Below, piece by piece: positions 17,057-26,388 of a stretch of DNA of 64,000 bases. Below the pieces are notes generated by a model that made no database searches, was not told the origin of the DNA, and saw nothing but the letters and a program-made list of their open reading frames with translations. A program made the position numbers and the translations under genes. The first letter of the stretch is position 1. Every line of letters begins with the position of its first letter. Source of the stretch: UA16 sp002292325 (GTDB lineage Bacteria > Bacteroidota > Bacteroidia > Flavobacteriales_D > Sanyastnellaceae); assembly GCA_943788645.1 (NCBI GenBank), contig CALSRC010000015.1:1-64000 (forward strand), read 5' to 3'.

Positions 17057-18277
17057 ATGAACAATTTAGAACAAAGAAGTCGAAAACCTCTTTTATCCAA
17101 GTTGCTGAGCCATCTGGATGCATTGCTCGCAATCGATAAAACGATTGACTTTGTGCTCATTTTTGTCGGTTTGGGTGCCGCATTGGCCCTTGAAAACCAC
17201 CTGGCGTCTGTTGCTACCGAGAAGGCTTACATTGAAACTCTTGCGCGTGTTCATACAGAAATTGCCCTTAATAAGCCCCTGTGTAATGAATATAACGATG
17301 GCATCATTGCTCATAGTGAACTTGCATTTGATGCGGCGGACAAGGCAAATGATGGGTTCTCGGAAAACATACAGGGCAACAGCAGTATTTACGAAGCACG
17401 TCCAGAAAAATTGCAGGATAAATTCTTTCGGACGATCCACGAAGACAAGTTTTTAAACTCAGTGCTTCTTGGCGAACTGTACCACTTATACTCTATCTAT
17501 GACAAACTGTCGAACTTATACATGGAGGAGGAACAATTGATGTTTGACTTATCGGATTCATACACCAGCGCATATGGCAAGGCATTTTTTGGGGAGGAGA
17601 TAACAATCCAGGATTACATGGATTTCAATATTCCGTACAACAAGGCGACCAAGAATATGGGAAGATTGCAATCCGATGTGATGAATGCAGTGGCCACGTC
17701 TACGCGTATGATGAATGAAATTGAACATGAACTGGCAGCACATGGCGTGGCCATAGAAAGTGCAAGGTCGATAGGGGATCTTTACTATTTGGCATTGAAC
17801 GAGATGTACAGGGACTCCATTCAGTCGGAACACTGGGTGGACGAGGGGATTTCACGTGTTGAGCCTCTTCTTAATGATAAAACGAACCCGCATTATGAAG
17901 AATACAAGTCTTTTGCAGGAAGGCTCTTTCGCGTCAAATGCAGACTTACAATGATGAAATCAGATGTCGCATATTGGGAAGAGAAGTCCAATGTAGACCA
18001 ATTCGAAATGCATTTGAATAAATTCGGAAAATCCGGTGTTTACAGCATGCTTTATGTCCTATTGGGATGCGAGTATTGGTACGAACGAGAGGATTGTGAG
18101 GCCCTTGGTGCTTTCCTTGATGAAAACTGGGACCCACAATTCGAATGGTACGAGGTTCAGGCTATGTCCAGTGAATTCCATCTGTGGCGCAAATGCCTGA
18201 ATGAATCTTTAATGAAAAAGCTTTTGGAGCACCCTAACATTTCGGAAAGTTCTTTTGCCGAACCCACATTGCGATGA
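17057..18277 (+). CDS. Membrane-anchored protein of unknown function
   Basis: A 406-residue protein. After a basic N-terminus there is one membrane span near residues 29-46 (DFVLIFVGLGAALALENH), then a long, mostly helical, acidic soluble part rich in tyrosine. The span followed by a helical region resembles the DUF6090-like Bacteroidota proteins (short cytoplasmic start, one span, helical exterior), but I see no firm match. It is more AT-rich than most neighbours and ends 44 bases before the outer copy of the mnmE repeat, so it may belong to an older accessory segment. Confidence 0.65.
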   Translation: MNNLEQRSRKPLLSKLLSHLDALLAIDKTIDFVLIFVGLGAALALENHLASVATEKAYIETLARVHTEIALNKPLCNEYNDGIIAHSELAFDAADKANDGFSENIQGNSSIYEARPEKLQDKFFRTIHEDKFLNSVLLGELYHLYSIYDKLSNLYMEEEQLMFDLSDSYTSAYGKAFFGEEITIQDYMDFNIPYNKATKNMGRLQSDVMNAVATSTRMMNEIEHELAAHGVAIESARSIGDLYYLALNEMYRDSIQSEHWVDEGISRVEPLLNDKTNPHYEEYKSFAGRLFRVKCRLTMMKSDVAYWEEKSNVDQFEMHLNKFGKSGVYSMLYVLLGCEYWYEREDCEALGAFLDENWDPQFEWYEVQAMSSEFHLWRKCLNESLMKKLLEHPNISESSFAEPTLR

Positions 18278-18320
18278 TGGCCTGAACGATTGCAATTGAA
18301 TTTTTGGTTTAACCCTTGCT

Positions 18321-18352
18321 TGCTTTGCATCGGTTACTTTCCGATGCAGAAA
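18321..18352. repeat. Outer attachment-site repeat (copy of mnmE 3' end)
   Basis: This 32-base stretch is identical to 22005-22036, which covers the last codons and stop of mnmE. It contains inverted arms TGCATCGG and CCGATGCA around the 7-base spacer TTACTTT. On the minus strand it still spells the five codons of the mnmE end and its TAA, detached from the gene by 3.7 kb. It is the expected far-end junction of an element that integrated at mnmE. Confidence 0.85.
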
Positions 18353-18368
18353 GTGATTAACACGGAAT

Positions 18369-20076
18369 TCAAACTCCTTCATTATAGACAATTCTATACA
18401 CTTTTAATTCGGAGTCTCCAGAGGCGAACTCGTTCACAAAATAAAGATTCGGATGGTTCTTTAAATTGATCGCGGTCGATGAAAAAACATAATGACAGCC
18501 AGCATTATGGAGCGCATGAAAATCCAATTCCCAATGCTGCACCTCCGATGTGTTCTCATCTCCATTGGGATGATTCGATGGCATTCCAATTTCTGCACTG
18601 AAAGCATAACACCGACTGCCCCAAAAGTTAAAGTAATCTGATAGCTCCTGGTTTTTGACCAATTCGTCTTTGATGATTTCTTTCCACCAGTGTTTGTAAG
18701 CAAGTGGGTATAGATTCTGATATGAGTCAAGGGTCGAAAAACCATTGAACTGGGCCACTGCTGGATGGATACCCAAGCAAATTACTCTATAAGAATCCTT
18801 GGAAACTCCAATGTCATCAGCCGCTTCCGAAAAAGCAGATTTCATGAAAAATTCTCTGAAGCTTTTCTCTTTGACTTCTCCAAGAATCACTCCCTCCCAA
18901 TTCACCCGAATTTCTTGGTTTAGCCAAAGTGTACCTAGGCAAAAAGGCCCAAAAACGAGGAGCTTGAACAAAAATGGCATTGATTTCCGAATCAAATCCA
19001 ATGCAATAAGCAGCATACAAAGTGGAAGAAATTGATAAATTCGGCTAAATTGAAAAGCGTTCAAAAAAGGAAGTATTGGCTCCAGAGTCTGTGATATGTA
19101 ATTGCCAAAGCCTAAGGAGAACGCGCAAATGCTAGTAAGTACAAGGTAAAACAAAACGCGCCGATTGTTCTTTGGATTGATATACACTGCGATTACAGCG
19201 GCTACCAGCAGTGTTGGAGCGCAAATTAGTCCCACATGGTATTGACCAAAAAGAAAAGCCTTCACAGACTTCTGCAATGCCGAAAAAAAAAGGAAATCCA
19301 TGGACAAAATATTGCCTTTCAATGCGTTGTGTCAATTCACCAAAAATGAATGAATGAAGCATGGTCCAATGGGCTAAAACAGTGCATATCGTCACAATGG
19401 CAAGTCCTTTCAAGTTCGACTTAAAGATTAATTGGTTTCTAACGCGGTAGATCATATTCAAGCCCACCAATCCAGGGATGAAAACTCCTGAAAACGCGAA
19501 GTGGGAAAGAAAAGGATAAGCACCAAGAACAACCAACGCTGCCATCCTTTGTGATTTCTTTTCATGGGATAAATTCAGAATAGCCCATATGGCCAAGGGT
19601 AAACCAAATAAAGAGATACCATAGATAATGTATCCACCCATTGAGGCAAAGACGAAGCAAGTCAACAAGACCAATCCCAAATTTTTCTCAAAGTGCTCCC
19701 CCAAAAGAAGTTTTGAAAGCAACCACGCACCAGTAAACCCCACTAATCGGACAAATACTGAATACACCACGTATGCTGAAAAAATCGAAAAGCTTCCAGC
19801 TAACCATCGAATCAACCAGCCTGATGTAGCAATGTAAGCTGAATTCAATCCGTTAAAGATCTGATTCAATTCTACCGTTCGAAAAGGATTTAATGCTTCA
19901 TGATTCTTTAAAACCTGCAAAAAACTAAACTCACAATCAAGATTGTCGTGTATGATAATATGGCTATCTTCCCCTAGTAGTAAAAAAGGTAAAGTATTGA
20001 CAATTACAACAACGGCTGCAACAAGCAGAAAGGCTTTGATTTTGTAGGTTAAGCTGTTTTTTGAAAAAACAAACAT
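18369..20076 (-). CDS. Polytopic membrane protein, DUF6044 (YkoS)-like, frame-broken
   Basis: Joined length about 568 residues with ten or more membrane spans. The start region FLLLGEDSHIIIHDNLDCEF, with an acidic pair after the first span, recalls DUF6044/YkoS and the wider GT-C glycosyltransferase-like fold, where such residues sit in the first periplasmic loop. The two halves are in different frames; the join is at the A9 run at 19283-19291 (T9 on the coding strand), where removing one base gives HGFPFFFSALQKSVKAFL. Lies on the island, divergent from the methyltransferase, and probably acts on a lipid-linked sugar. Family assignment is from memory and moderate. Confidence 0.65.
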
Positions 20077-20113
20077 GGCGATAAAATATTATTCCAAGGC
20101 GTCCAAGGTAAGT

Positions 20114-20839
20114 ATGAACAATGATTGGTTTGAATTGAACCAACAAGATCATTTCTGGATGAAAGCCCGGAGACGCCATGTCATACGCAACATCGAAGGC
20201 TTGAATCTAGAAAAAAAACATATTCTCGACATTGGGTGTGGAACAGGTCAGACTATCGGGCCTCTTGTTCGGGCTTTAAACTGTCACATCGACGGTGCTG
20301 ACTTGGATGATAAACTCTTGAAAAATGCCCAGCCCATCCAAGGCTCATATTTTGTGTTGGATGTGTTTGATGACGTTCCTGAGCTCCATGAACAATATGA
20401 TGCGATTTTACTTCTCGACGTTGTGGAGCATTTAAAGGATGATGTTTCTTTTGTTGAGAATTGTGCGAAATTCGTGAAGCCTGGCGGGCACATCATCATA
20501 AACGTCCCGGCTTATCAAATGTTATTCTCAAATTATGACTTACATGTTGGGCACTTCCGACGGTATACCAAATCCACCATGAAGGTTCTCGGAAATTCGT
20601 CAAATCTGGAAGTGTTGCGCCAACAATATTGGGGGTTTCTTCTCATCCCGCTCTTAATCTTGAGGAAAATGATCTTAGTCTTCACCCCAAAAGAGAGAGT
20701 TATCAAGCAAGGATTTCGAGAGCCATCTAAAATCGTCGGAAAGATTCTCGATTTAATCTGCATTTTTGAATATTACAGTGCATTGTCGCAGGTGACTCCA
20801 GGGACCTCACTGTTGTCTGTAATGAAAAAAAAAGGATGA
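20114..20839 (+). CDS. SAM-dependent methyltransferase (island gene)
   Basis: About 241 residues, class I fold: ILDIGCGTGQTIGPLV (motif I), GADLDDKLL (motif post I), YDAILLLDVVEHLKDD (motif II) and VKPGGHIIINVPAYQ (motif III), followed by the GHFRRYTKSTM segment common in glycan and lipid methyltransferases of surface polysaccharide clusters. The first in-frame ATG (20075) overlaps the start of the divergent membrane gene; the ATG at 20114 leaves room for a promoter and still gives the whole domain. Either start is possible. Confidence 0.82.
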   Translation: MNNDWFELNQQDHFWMKARRRHVIRNIEGLNLEKKHILDIGCGTGQTIGPLVRALNCHIDGADLDDKLLKNAQPIQGSYFVLDVFDDVPELHEQYDAILLLDVVEHLKDDVSFVENCAKFVKPGGHIIINVPAYQMLFSNYDLHVGHFRRYTKSTMKVLGNSSNLEVLRQQYWGFLLIPLLILRKMILVFTPKERVIKQGFREPSKIVGKILDLICIFEYYSALSQVTPGTSLLSVMKKKG

Positions 20840-20842
20840 GCT

Positions 20843-21792
20843 TCATTCAGGCAATTCCTCTAAACCGTTCCTGATGAATTTTTCCACAACGTACAGCGGC
20901 CTGTTCTTCGCTAGCTCGAAGGTTCGATAAACATATTCGCCAACCACACCCAAAGCGAGTAAGTTTGATGCCTGTGGACATGACGATTAACGGTCACAAC
21001 GGCCGTGAATCCTTCGGGGTTTTGGTCATGAAAAATCTTTTGATAGATCACATTCGAGGCGTAAAAAACTGAAATAGCGATTACAACTGCTCCAGCCTTC
21101 GCCACAAGTTGAATTGGCTTTCGGCTGAAGTTGAAAAGACCACTATATGCAAGCTTGAACAGCAAAGACCATGAATATTTTGTAGTACCTGCCGCTCGGT
21201 CAGGCCTTTCATATTCAAGTCCAGTTTGCCTAAATCCAATCCAAGTGCGCATGCCTCTGATGTATCGGTCATTCTCGGTCATGCGATTTAATTGCGCTAC
21301 AACTCGATACCTCATCAAACAGAAATCACCACTATCAACAGGTAAATTAATACTCGAAATTCCTCTGATCATACGATAATACACCCAGTATGCAATTTTT
21401 TTAAAGAAACTGGCTTTCCGTTTTTTTCGAACTCCATAGACGACATCAAACCCCTCATTCATTTTACTTCGAAACGCGTTAATTAGTTCGGGTGGGTCTT
21501 GCAAATCTCCGTCCAAAACAAACACATCGGACCCCATTTTCACAGCCTTCAACCCTGCGGTCAAGGCGAGTTGGTGACCGTGATTTCGTGATAAGAATAT
21601 CGCTGAATATCGCTTGTCATCTTTCACTTTTAATTCGACCAATTGCCTTGTTCCATCCGTTGACCCGTCTTCAATGAAAAGTACCTCTACGCTGCATTCA
21701 AGGTGTTGTATTGTGGAGTTGAGTCGCTCTACTAAAAGGGGGAATACCTCCTTTTCGTTGTAGAGTGGAATAACGATTGTCAACTGCCCCAT
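20843..21792 (-). CDS. GtrB/DPM1-like family 2 glycosyltransferase, frame-broken at the end
   Basis: A family 2 glycosyltransferase that should load a sugar on polyprenyl phosphate. Seen are VIPLYNEKEVF, FIEDGSTDGT, FVLDGDLQDPPELI (metal-binding aspartates), the PVDSGDFCLM motif and two C-terminal spans, as in GtrB. The reading frame fails near the end: one extra base at 20985-20991 and one at 20957-20963; correcting both gives VIVMSTGIKLLALGVVGEYV and the end NGLEELPE, with the stop at 20843. An upstream ATG at 21843 would add 17 residues. Last gene of the island, pointing away from mnmE. Confidence 0.82.
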
Positions 21793-22004
21793 ATTCGCAT
21801 CCTTTTCGCCAGGTGAGTTTGATATTTGTTCTGAAAGTCTCAATTGAGGAAGGGTATTATTTAGATTTTGACGAAACCAATAGATTTATTGTTCATCACG
21901 CATTCATTACGTAAATTAATTTACATTGTTGCGTTTGCTATGGTCACGGTAAAGTCTTCAGCTTCTCAATCCGCTGGATTCAATACCAAGCGTAATGAAA
22001 AAGC

Positions 22005-22036
22005 TGCTTTGCATCGGTTACTTTCCGATGCAGAAA
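22005..22036. repeat. mnmE-side attachment-site repeat
   Basis: Identical to 18321-18352. On the minus strand it holds the last five codons of mnmE (F-C-I-G-K) and the stop, plus 13 bases downstream. The arms TGCATCGG and CCGATGCA flank a 7-base spacer that spans the final codons and TAA. In an integrated element this copy keeps mnmE intact, the usual behaviour of islands that target gene 3' ends. Confidence 0.85.
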
Positions 22037-23387
22037 TTGCTGAAGATGTGATCCAAGATGTCTTCCGGGTCCACCTCTCCTGTGATGTTGCCCAAGTGAT
22101 GCAACGCTTGCCGCACATCGGAAGCGATGAGGTCTCCGGGCACGTCATTTGCCAAGCCCGTTCGGGCTGCATTCAGGGCTTCCTCGGCCAGGCGAAGCGC
22201 TTCATAATGGCGCAGATTCGTGACCATCAAAGCGTCGGTGTCCTGTCGGCCTTCTGCCCATTCAATAAACCAAGCATTCAATTGATCAATGCCGATGCCC
22301 TGTGCGGCAGATAAATGGAATTGCTTTTTGCTTCCTTGCGTTGGAGCCTCAGCCACATCGACCTTATTCCAGACCACGACGACTTCCGTATCCGGCAGCG
22401 CTTCCAAGGATGTCAAGGCCAGTTCGACATCCTGAACGGTGTCGCATGAGGCGTCAAAAACGTACAAGACAATGGCTGCACTCCGGGCTTTTTGCAATGC
22501 ACGGCGAATGCCCTCGGATTCGATTTCATCTGTTGCATCTCTGAGGCCAGCCGTATCGATGAACCGGAATTTGTATCCACCAGCGATGCAAGTATCCTCG
22601 ACGGTATCTCGTGTGGTTCCCGCCGTGGCGCTTACAATCGCTCGCTCGTCGCCAAGCAGGGCGTTGAGCAGGGTGGATTTCCCCCGATTAGGCGCTCCAA
22701 CAATGGCGACAGGGATGCCATCTCGAATGGCATTGCCATGCTTGAAGGACAAGGCGAGCCCACCGATTCGGTGCAGCAACGCACTGAGTAGATCATCAAA
22801 CCGCTTCCGGTCCGCGAACTCGACATCTTCTTCGGCGAAATCCAATTCCAATTCCAGCAACCCTGCAAATTCAATGAGCTGAGCTCTTAATGCTTGGATT
22901 TCCTTTGCGAAGTCTCCGCGCAATTGGGTCATGGCCAACCGGTGGGCACCTTCGTGTTCTGCAGCGATCAAATCCCCCACGGCCTCGGCCTGGGTCAAGT
23001 CCAGTTTGCCGTTCAAAAATGCCCGGGAAGTGAATTCACCTGGACCGGCGTGCCGGCAACCGGCGTCGATGAGCCAGCGAACCGATTCGGATTGAATAAA
23101 AGGGGAACCGTGCAAGCCGAATTCAACGGTGTCCTCCCCGGTGAAGGTGCCGGGGGCCCGAAAAACGGTAGCGAGGCATTCGTCCAGTGTTTCGCCGTCG
23201 CGTTGGAATTTTCCGAATACGGCACGATGCGACGCGACCTCTGTCAAGTCCTTGGAAAAAACAGCCGATGCAATGCGCAGCGCGTCCGGACCGGACACGC
23301 GAACAACAGCAATCCCACCCATTCCTGCAGCGTGGATAAGGCACAAATCGTTTTTCCGTCAATTGCTCCAACAATTCCTCGGTTCAT
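22018..23387 (-). CDS. mnmE: tRNA uridine-34 modification GTPase MnmE, one frame break
   Basis: MnmE with MnmG builds the cmnm5 group on U34 of tRNAs. The protein of about 456 residues has the N-terminal tetrahydrofolate-binding domain (GMGGIAVVRVSGPDALR), the G domain with GAPNRGKST, DTAGLRD and NKVD, and the invariant C-terminal FCIGK whose cysteine is required. From the ATG at 23387 the protein starts MNRGIVGAIDGKTICALST, then loses frame near 23331; adding one G there restores STAAGMGG. This is one of the few missing-base breaks in the window. The 3' end is the attachment site of the neighbouring island. Confidence 0.92.
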
Positions 23388-23434
23388 GGCGCGAAATTCG
23401 ACTAAATTCGCGGCGCGAACAACAACCCGATATC

Positions 23435-24313
23435 ATGAGCGTACTTGTAAACAAAAATTCCAAAATCATCGTCCAAGGCTTCACGGGTGGTGAAGGCACA
23501 TTTCATGCTGGTCAAATGATTGAGTATGGTACGCAGGTGGTAGGCGGTGTTACGCCCGGTAAAGGAGGACAGGAGCACCTGGGAAAGCCCGTATTCAATA
23601 CGGTCAGCCAGGCGGTAGAGGCGACTGATGCGGATACGAGCATTATTTTTGTGCCACCAGCTTTTGCGGCTGACGCGATCATGGAGGCTGCAGACGCTGG
23701 AATTGCCGTAATCGTCGCCATAACCGAAGGTATACCCGTATCCGATATGACCAAGGTGAAGGCGTACATCGATCAGCGAGATTGCACGTTAATTGGACCC
23801 AATTGCCCGGGAATCATTACCGCAGGAGAGGCCAAGGTGGGCATCATGCCGGGATTCATCTTCAATCCGGGCCGAATCGGCATCGTTTCGAAGTCAGGTA
23901 CGCTGACCTATGAAGCGGTGGACCAAGTAACCAAGGCGGGAATGGGCCAATCGACGGCCATCGGAATCGGTGGTGATCCGATCATTGGTACGACGACGTT
24001 AGAGGCTGTTCAATTGCTCATGGCGGATGACGAAACCGATGGCATCATCATGATCGGTGAAATTGGCGGCGATCTCGAAATCAAGGCGGCGCGTTGGATC
24101 CAAGCGCACGGCACCAAGCCGGTGGTTGGTTTTATCGCTGGGGTTACGGCTCCCAAAGGCCGGACTATGGGCCACGCGGGGGCCATAGTGAGTGGCGAGG
24201 AAGAAAGCGCTGAAGCGAAGAAACGTGTGCTTCGTGAATGCGGTGTGCACGTCGTGGATAGCCCAGCGGACATCGGAGAGAAGATGGCCGAAGTCCTGGG
24301 CGTTCAAGCCTAA
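23435..24313 (+). CDS. sucD: Succinyl-CoA ligase (ADP-forming) subunit alpha
   Basis: SucD binds CoA and carries the phosphohistidine of succinyl-CoA synthetase in the TCA cycle. The 292-residue protein has QGFTGGEGTFHAGQMIEYG (CoA site), FVPPAFAADAI, GPNCPGIITAGEAKVGIMPG and the GHAGAIVSG motif with the active-site histidine. An open frame extends far upstream over mnmE but the ATG at 23435 gives the family start MSVLVNKNSKIIVQG. It is divergent from mnmE and its stop directly abuts the stop of the convergent oxidoreductase-like gene. The beta subunit gene is not in the window. Confidence 0.95.
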   Translation: MSVLVNKNSKIIVQGFTGGEGTFHAGQMIEYGTQVVGGVTPGKGGQEHLGKPVFNTVSQAVEATDADTSIIFVPPAFAADAIMEAADAGIAVIVAITEGIPVSDMTKVKAYIDQRDCTLIGPNCPGIITAGEAKVGIMPGFIFNPGRIGIVSKSGTLTYEAVDQVTKAGMGQSTAIGIGGDPIIGTTTLEAVQLLMADDETDGIIMIGEIGGDLEIKAARWIQAHGTKPVVGFIAGVTAPKGRTMGHAGAIVSGEEESAEAKKRVLRECGVHVVDSPADIGEKMAEVLGVQA

Positions 24314-25723
24314 TCAGAGCATTCGGTTGACCGGATGGGGAACGGCTTGCTTCCACCGACCGTTGGTCAAATCAGGTATGTCCATGCGCGCTGAACCGGC
24401 GGCTACGGACGCCTCAGAGAGGGCTCCGACCAACGACCACAGTGCTCCATCATAGACATTCAGGTCCAATGACTCGCCCTTGTTCAGGCAACGAATTAGC
24501 CGGTACATCATCACGAAGTCCATGCCTCCGTGGCCCTGTGGATGATCTGCTACAAGTTTTTGCAGGCGAGTCCACAACGGGTGCTCATACCGGTCTTGGT
24601 ACTCCGCTTTTTCGGCATCCTCCAACCAACGGTGACCACCCCAATCGGGTCCGTGATCGACGTACAGCCTTGAGGGATAACCGTAGTGCGTGGCTTTCGA
24701 CCCGACGACTTTATCCAATCGATTGTAAGGCCGTCCGCTGTGCACATCAAATTGAAGCATGATAGAGCGGCCTTTGGCGGTGCCAATCAACGTGGTGTTC
24801 ACATCGCCACAAACGACCTCGGAGGCCATTTTTCGCAATTTCCGATCATCCGAGTTGGCCAACGCCTCCGAAAGCGCAGCTTCTCGGGAACTCATGGAGG
24901 TCAAATGCGTGAGGGTGTCCCCGCGTAGAATATCGAAGTACATGCAGACAGGTCCCAGGCCATGTGTGGTGTATAAGTTGCCATTTCGCTGCAGGTGGTG
25001 TTTCAGGCGCCAACGGTCTTCGTAATAAGTGGGGTCAATCATCAATTGACGCAAGTCGTGCAGGTAGGCACATTCTGCATGCGTTAGGGTGCCGAACACG
25101 CCATCCTCGATCATTTTCAAAATCCACAATTCTTCGCGGTTGTAGCAGCAATTTTCAAGCATGATGCAATGCTGGCCGGTGGCCTCTGCAGTTCGAACGA
25201 GTTCAACGGTATCCTCTGGCGTATAGGCGATAGGCACTTCAGAAGCGGCATGCAATCCATTGTTCATGGCGAACAAGGCCATGGGGGTGTGGAGTTCCCA
25301 AGGCGTGCAGATTAAAGCCAAATCGGCCACATCTGTGCGCATTGCTTCTTGCCAAGCGTCGTCGGATCCTGTGAAAATTGCGGGTGCAAGGGATTGAAAT
25401 TCGCCAATCTGCGCCTGAGCTTTGCGGACCTTGTCGGGATTGATGTCGGAAATGGCTGTAATTTCTGCATGGCCCTCCTGGACCAGCCAATGGAGCATCT
25501 CGATCAGGCTCTGCCCCCGATTGCCCAACCCAAAAAGGGCAATTCGTACCTTTTCGAGAGGAGCTGATTTCAAATCAAAGGCACCACCTGTGAGGCCGGC
25601 TGTTCGAATTTTTGAATTCAATGCTTCCGAAGGGGTCAGCGGAGCTGGTGATTTAGAGAAGGAACTGAGGGCACCGCCAATCCCAAGTAGGCTGCCAAAT
25701 CGAAGGAAGTCTTTTCTGCGCAT
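24314..25723 (-). CDS. Gfo/Idh/MocA-fold protein, GH109-like, Tat-exported
   Basis: A 469-residue protein with a twin-arginine signal (RRKDFLRFGSLLGIGGAL), an NAD-binding Rossmann domain (VRIALFGLGNRGQSLI) and the segments TPWELHTPMALFAMNNGLHA, ENCCYNREELWILKMIEDG and LQRNGNLYTTHGLGPVCMY. These match family GH109, whose characterised members remove alpha-N-acetylgalactosamine by an NAD-dependent elimination mechanism. Specificity here is not proven; related oxidoreductases share much of the fold. Convergent with sucD, with no gap. Confidence 0.82.
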   Translation of the reverse strand: MRRKDFLRFGSLLGIGGALSSFSKSPAPLTPSEALNSKIRTAGLTGGAFDLKSAPLEKVRIALFGLGNRGQSLIEMLHWLVQEGHAEITAISDINPDKVRKAQAQIGEFQSLAPAIFTGSDDAWQEAMRTDVADLALICTPWELHTPMALFAMNNGLHAASEVPIAYTPEDTVELVRTAEATGQHCIMLENCCYNREELWILKMIEDGVFGTLTHAECAYLHDLRQLMIDPTYYEDRWRLKHHLQRNGNLYTTHGLGPVCMYFDILRGDTLTHLTSMSSREAALSEALANSDDRKLRKMASEVVCGDVNTTLIGTAKGRSIMLQFDVHSGRPYNRLDKVVGSKATHYGYPSRLYVDHGPDWGGHRWLEDAEKAEYQDRYEHPLWTRLQKLVADHPQGHGGMDFVMMYRLIRCLNKGESLDLNVYDGALWSLVGALSEASVAAGSARMDIPDLTNGRWKQAVPHPVNRML

Positions 25724-25749
25724 GAACGCAAGATAGGAAAGTACTTACG

Positions 25750-26388
25750 TTAGACCTTGAGGTTGTAAACACCCGGTCTCCGAGGCGTCAATACCAATTC
25801 GGCCAACTTTTCTGCATCGCCGGATTGCTTGACAAAATCAAGTCTGGACGTATCAATCCAGAGGATACGTGATCCCCGAGCATACCGGTAATGTCGCTGG
25901 TAGTGGTATGCGATTTTATCCAAGTATTCTTGGGGCATATCCTGCTCGTACGATCGACCACGCTGCTCAATTTGAGCCCGGATTTTCTCGGCGTTGGGGT
26001 CGAGAATGGCCACCACCTCGGGTTTTGCAATTTGCGCATCCATCAGCTTGAACATCGTCTGAAAAAGCTTGAATTCCTCTGCGGGTAAATTCGCCTTAGC
26101 GAAGATCAAGCTCTTGACAAAACTGTAATCAGCGATAAGGAGCTGCCGAAATAAGTTGCGCGACCCAAGTCGTTCACGTAGTTGCCGATACCGGTCACTG
26201 ACGAAAGCCAACTCAACGCTCAGAGCGAATCGTTCGGGATCGGAATAGAATTTCTCGAGGAATGGATTTTCCTGAAACTGTTCAAGCATGACTTGGCCTC
26301 CCACCGCATCCGCCAGCCAGGTCGCAAAGGTTGTTTTACCAGCGCCAATGTTGCCCTCGATGGCGATGTATGCATAAGGTGATTTCAA
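25750..26388 (-). CDS. Deoxynucleoside kinase
   Basis: Phosphorylates deoxynucleosides for salvage. The protein of about 212 residues has the P-loop EGNIGAGKTT, the DRYRQLRERLGSR region, and the later ERD-like and lid segment EKIRAQIEQRGRSYEQDM. The likely start is the TTG at 26388, which overlaps the folK stop as TTGA and gives LKSPYAYIAIEGNIG; the first ATG, at 26430, would add 14 residues and overlap folK by 46 bases. It shares a transcript with folK. Confidence 0.85.
   Translation of the reverse strand: MKSPYAYIAIEGNIGAGKTTFATWLADAVGGQVMLEQFQENPFLEKFYSDPERFALSVELAFVSDRYRQLRERLGSRNLFRQLLIADYSFVKSLIFAKANLPAEEFKLFQTMFKLMDAQIAKPEVVAILDPNAEKIRAQIEQRGRSYEQDMPQEYLDKIAYHYQRHYRYARGSRILWIDTSRLDFVKQSGDAEKLAELVLTPRRPGVYNLKV

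Larger units (their letters stand above)
18321..22036. mobile_element. Putative genomic island inserted at the mnmE 3' end
   Basis: About 3.7 kb between two exact 32-bp repeats, visibly richer in A and T than the flanks. The cargo is three glycan-type genes: a polytopic DUF6044-like protein, a SAM methyltransferase and a GtrB-like glycosyltransferase. There is no integrase, excisionase or transposase inside, so it is either a remnant, a non-autonomous element moved in trans, or one end of a larger island that has been reduced by recombination between sites. The trmE/mnmE 3' end is a known target of tyrosine recombinases such as that of Salmonella genomic island 1. Confidence 0.75.

Noticed and set aside
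22013..22035. The inverted repeat after mnmE as a plain transcription terminator
   Set aside because: There is no T-run after it in the mnmE direction, the stem includes mnmE codons, and the whole 32-base unit is duplicated 3.7 kb away, which a terminator would not explain.
21868..22314. A plus-strand frame of 148 residues starting in the island and running into mnmE
   Set aside because: Most of it is antisense to the mnmE 3' end, and it crosses the attachment site; no family match.
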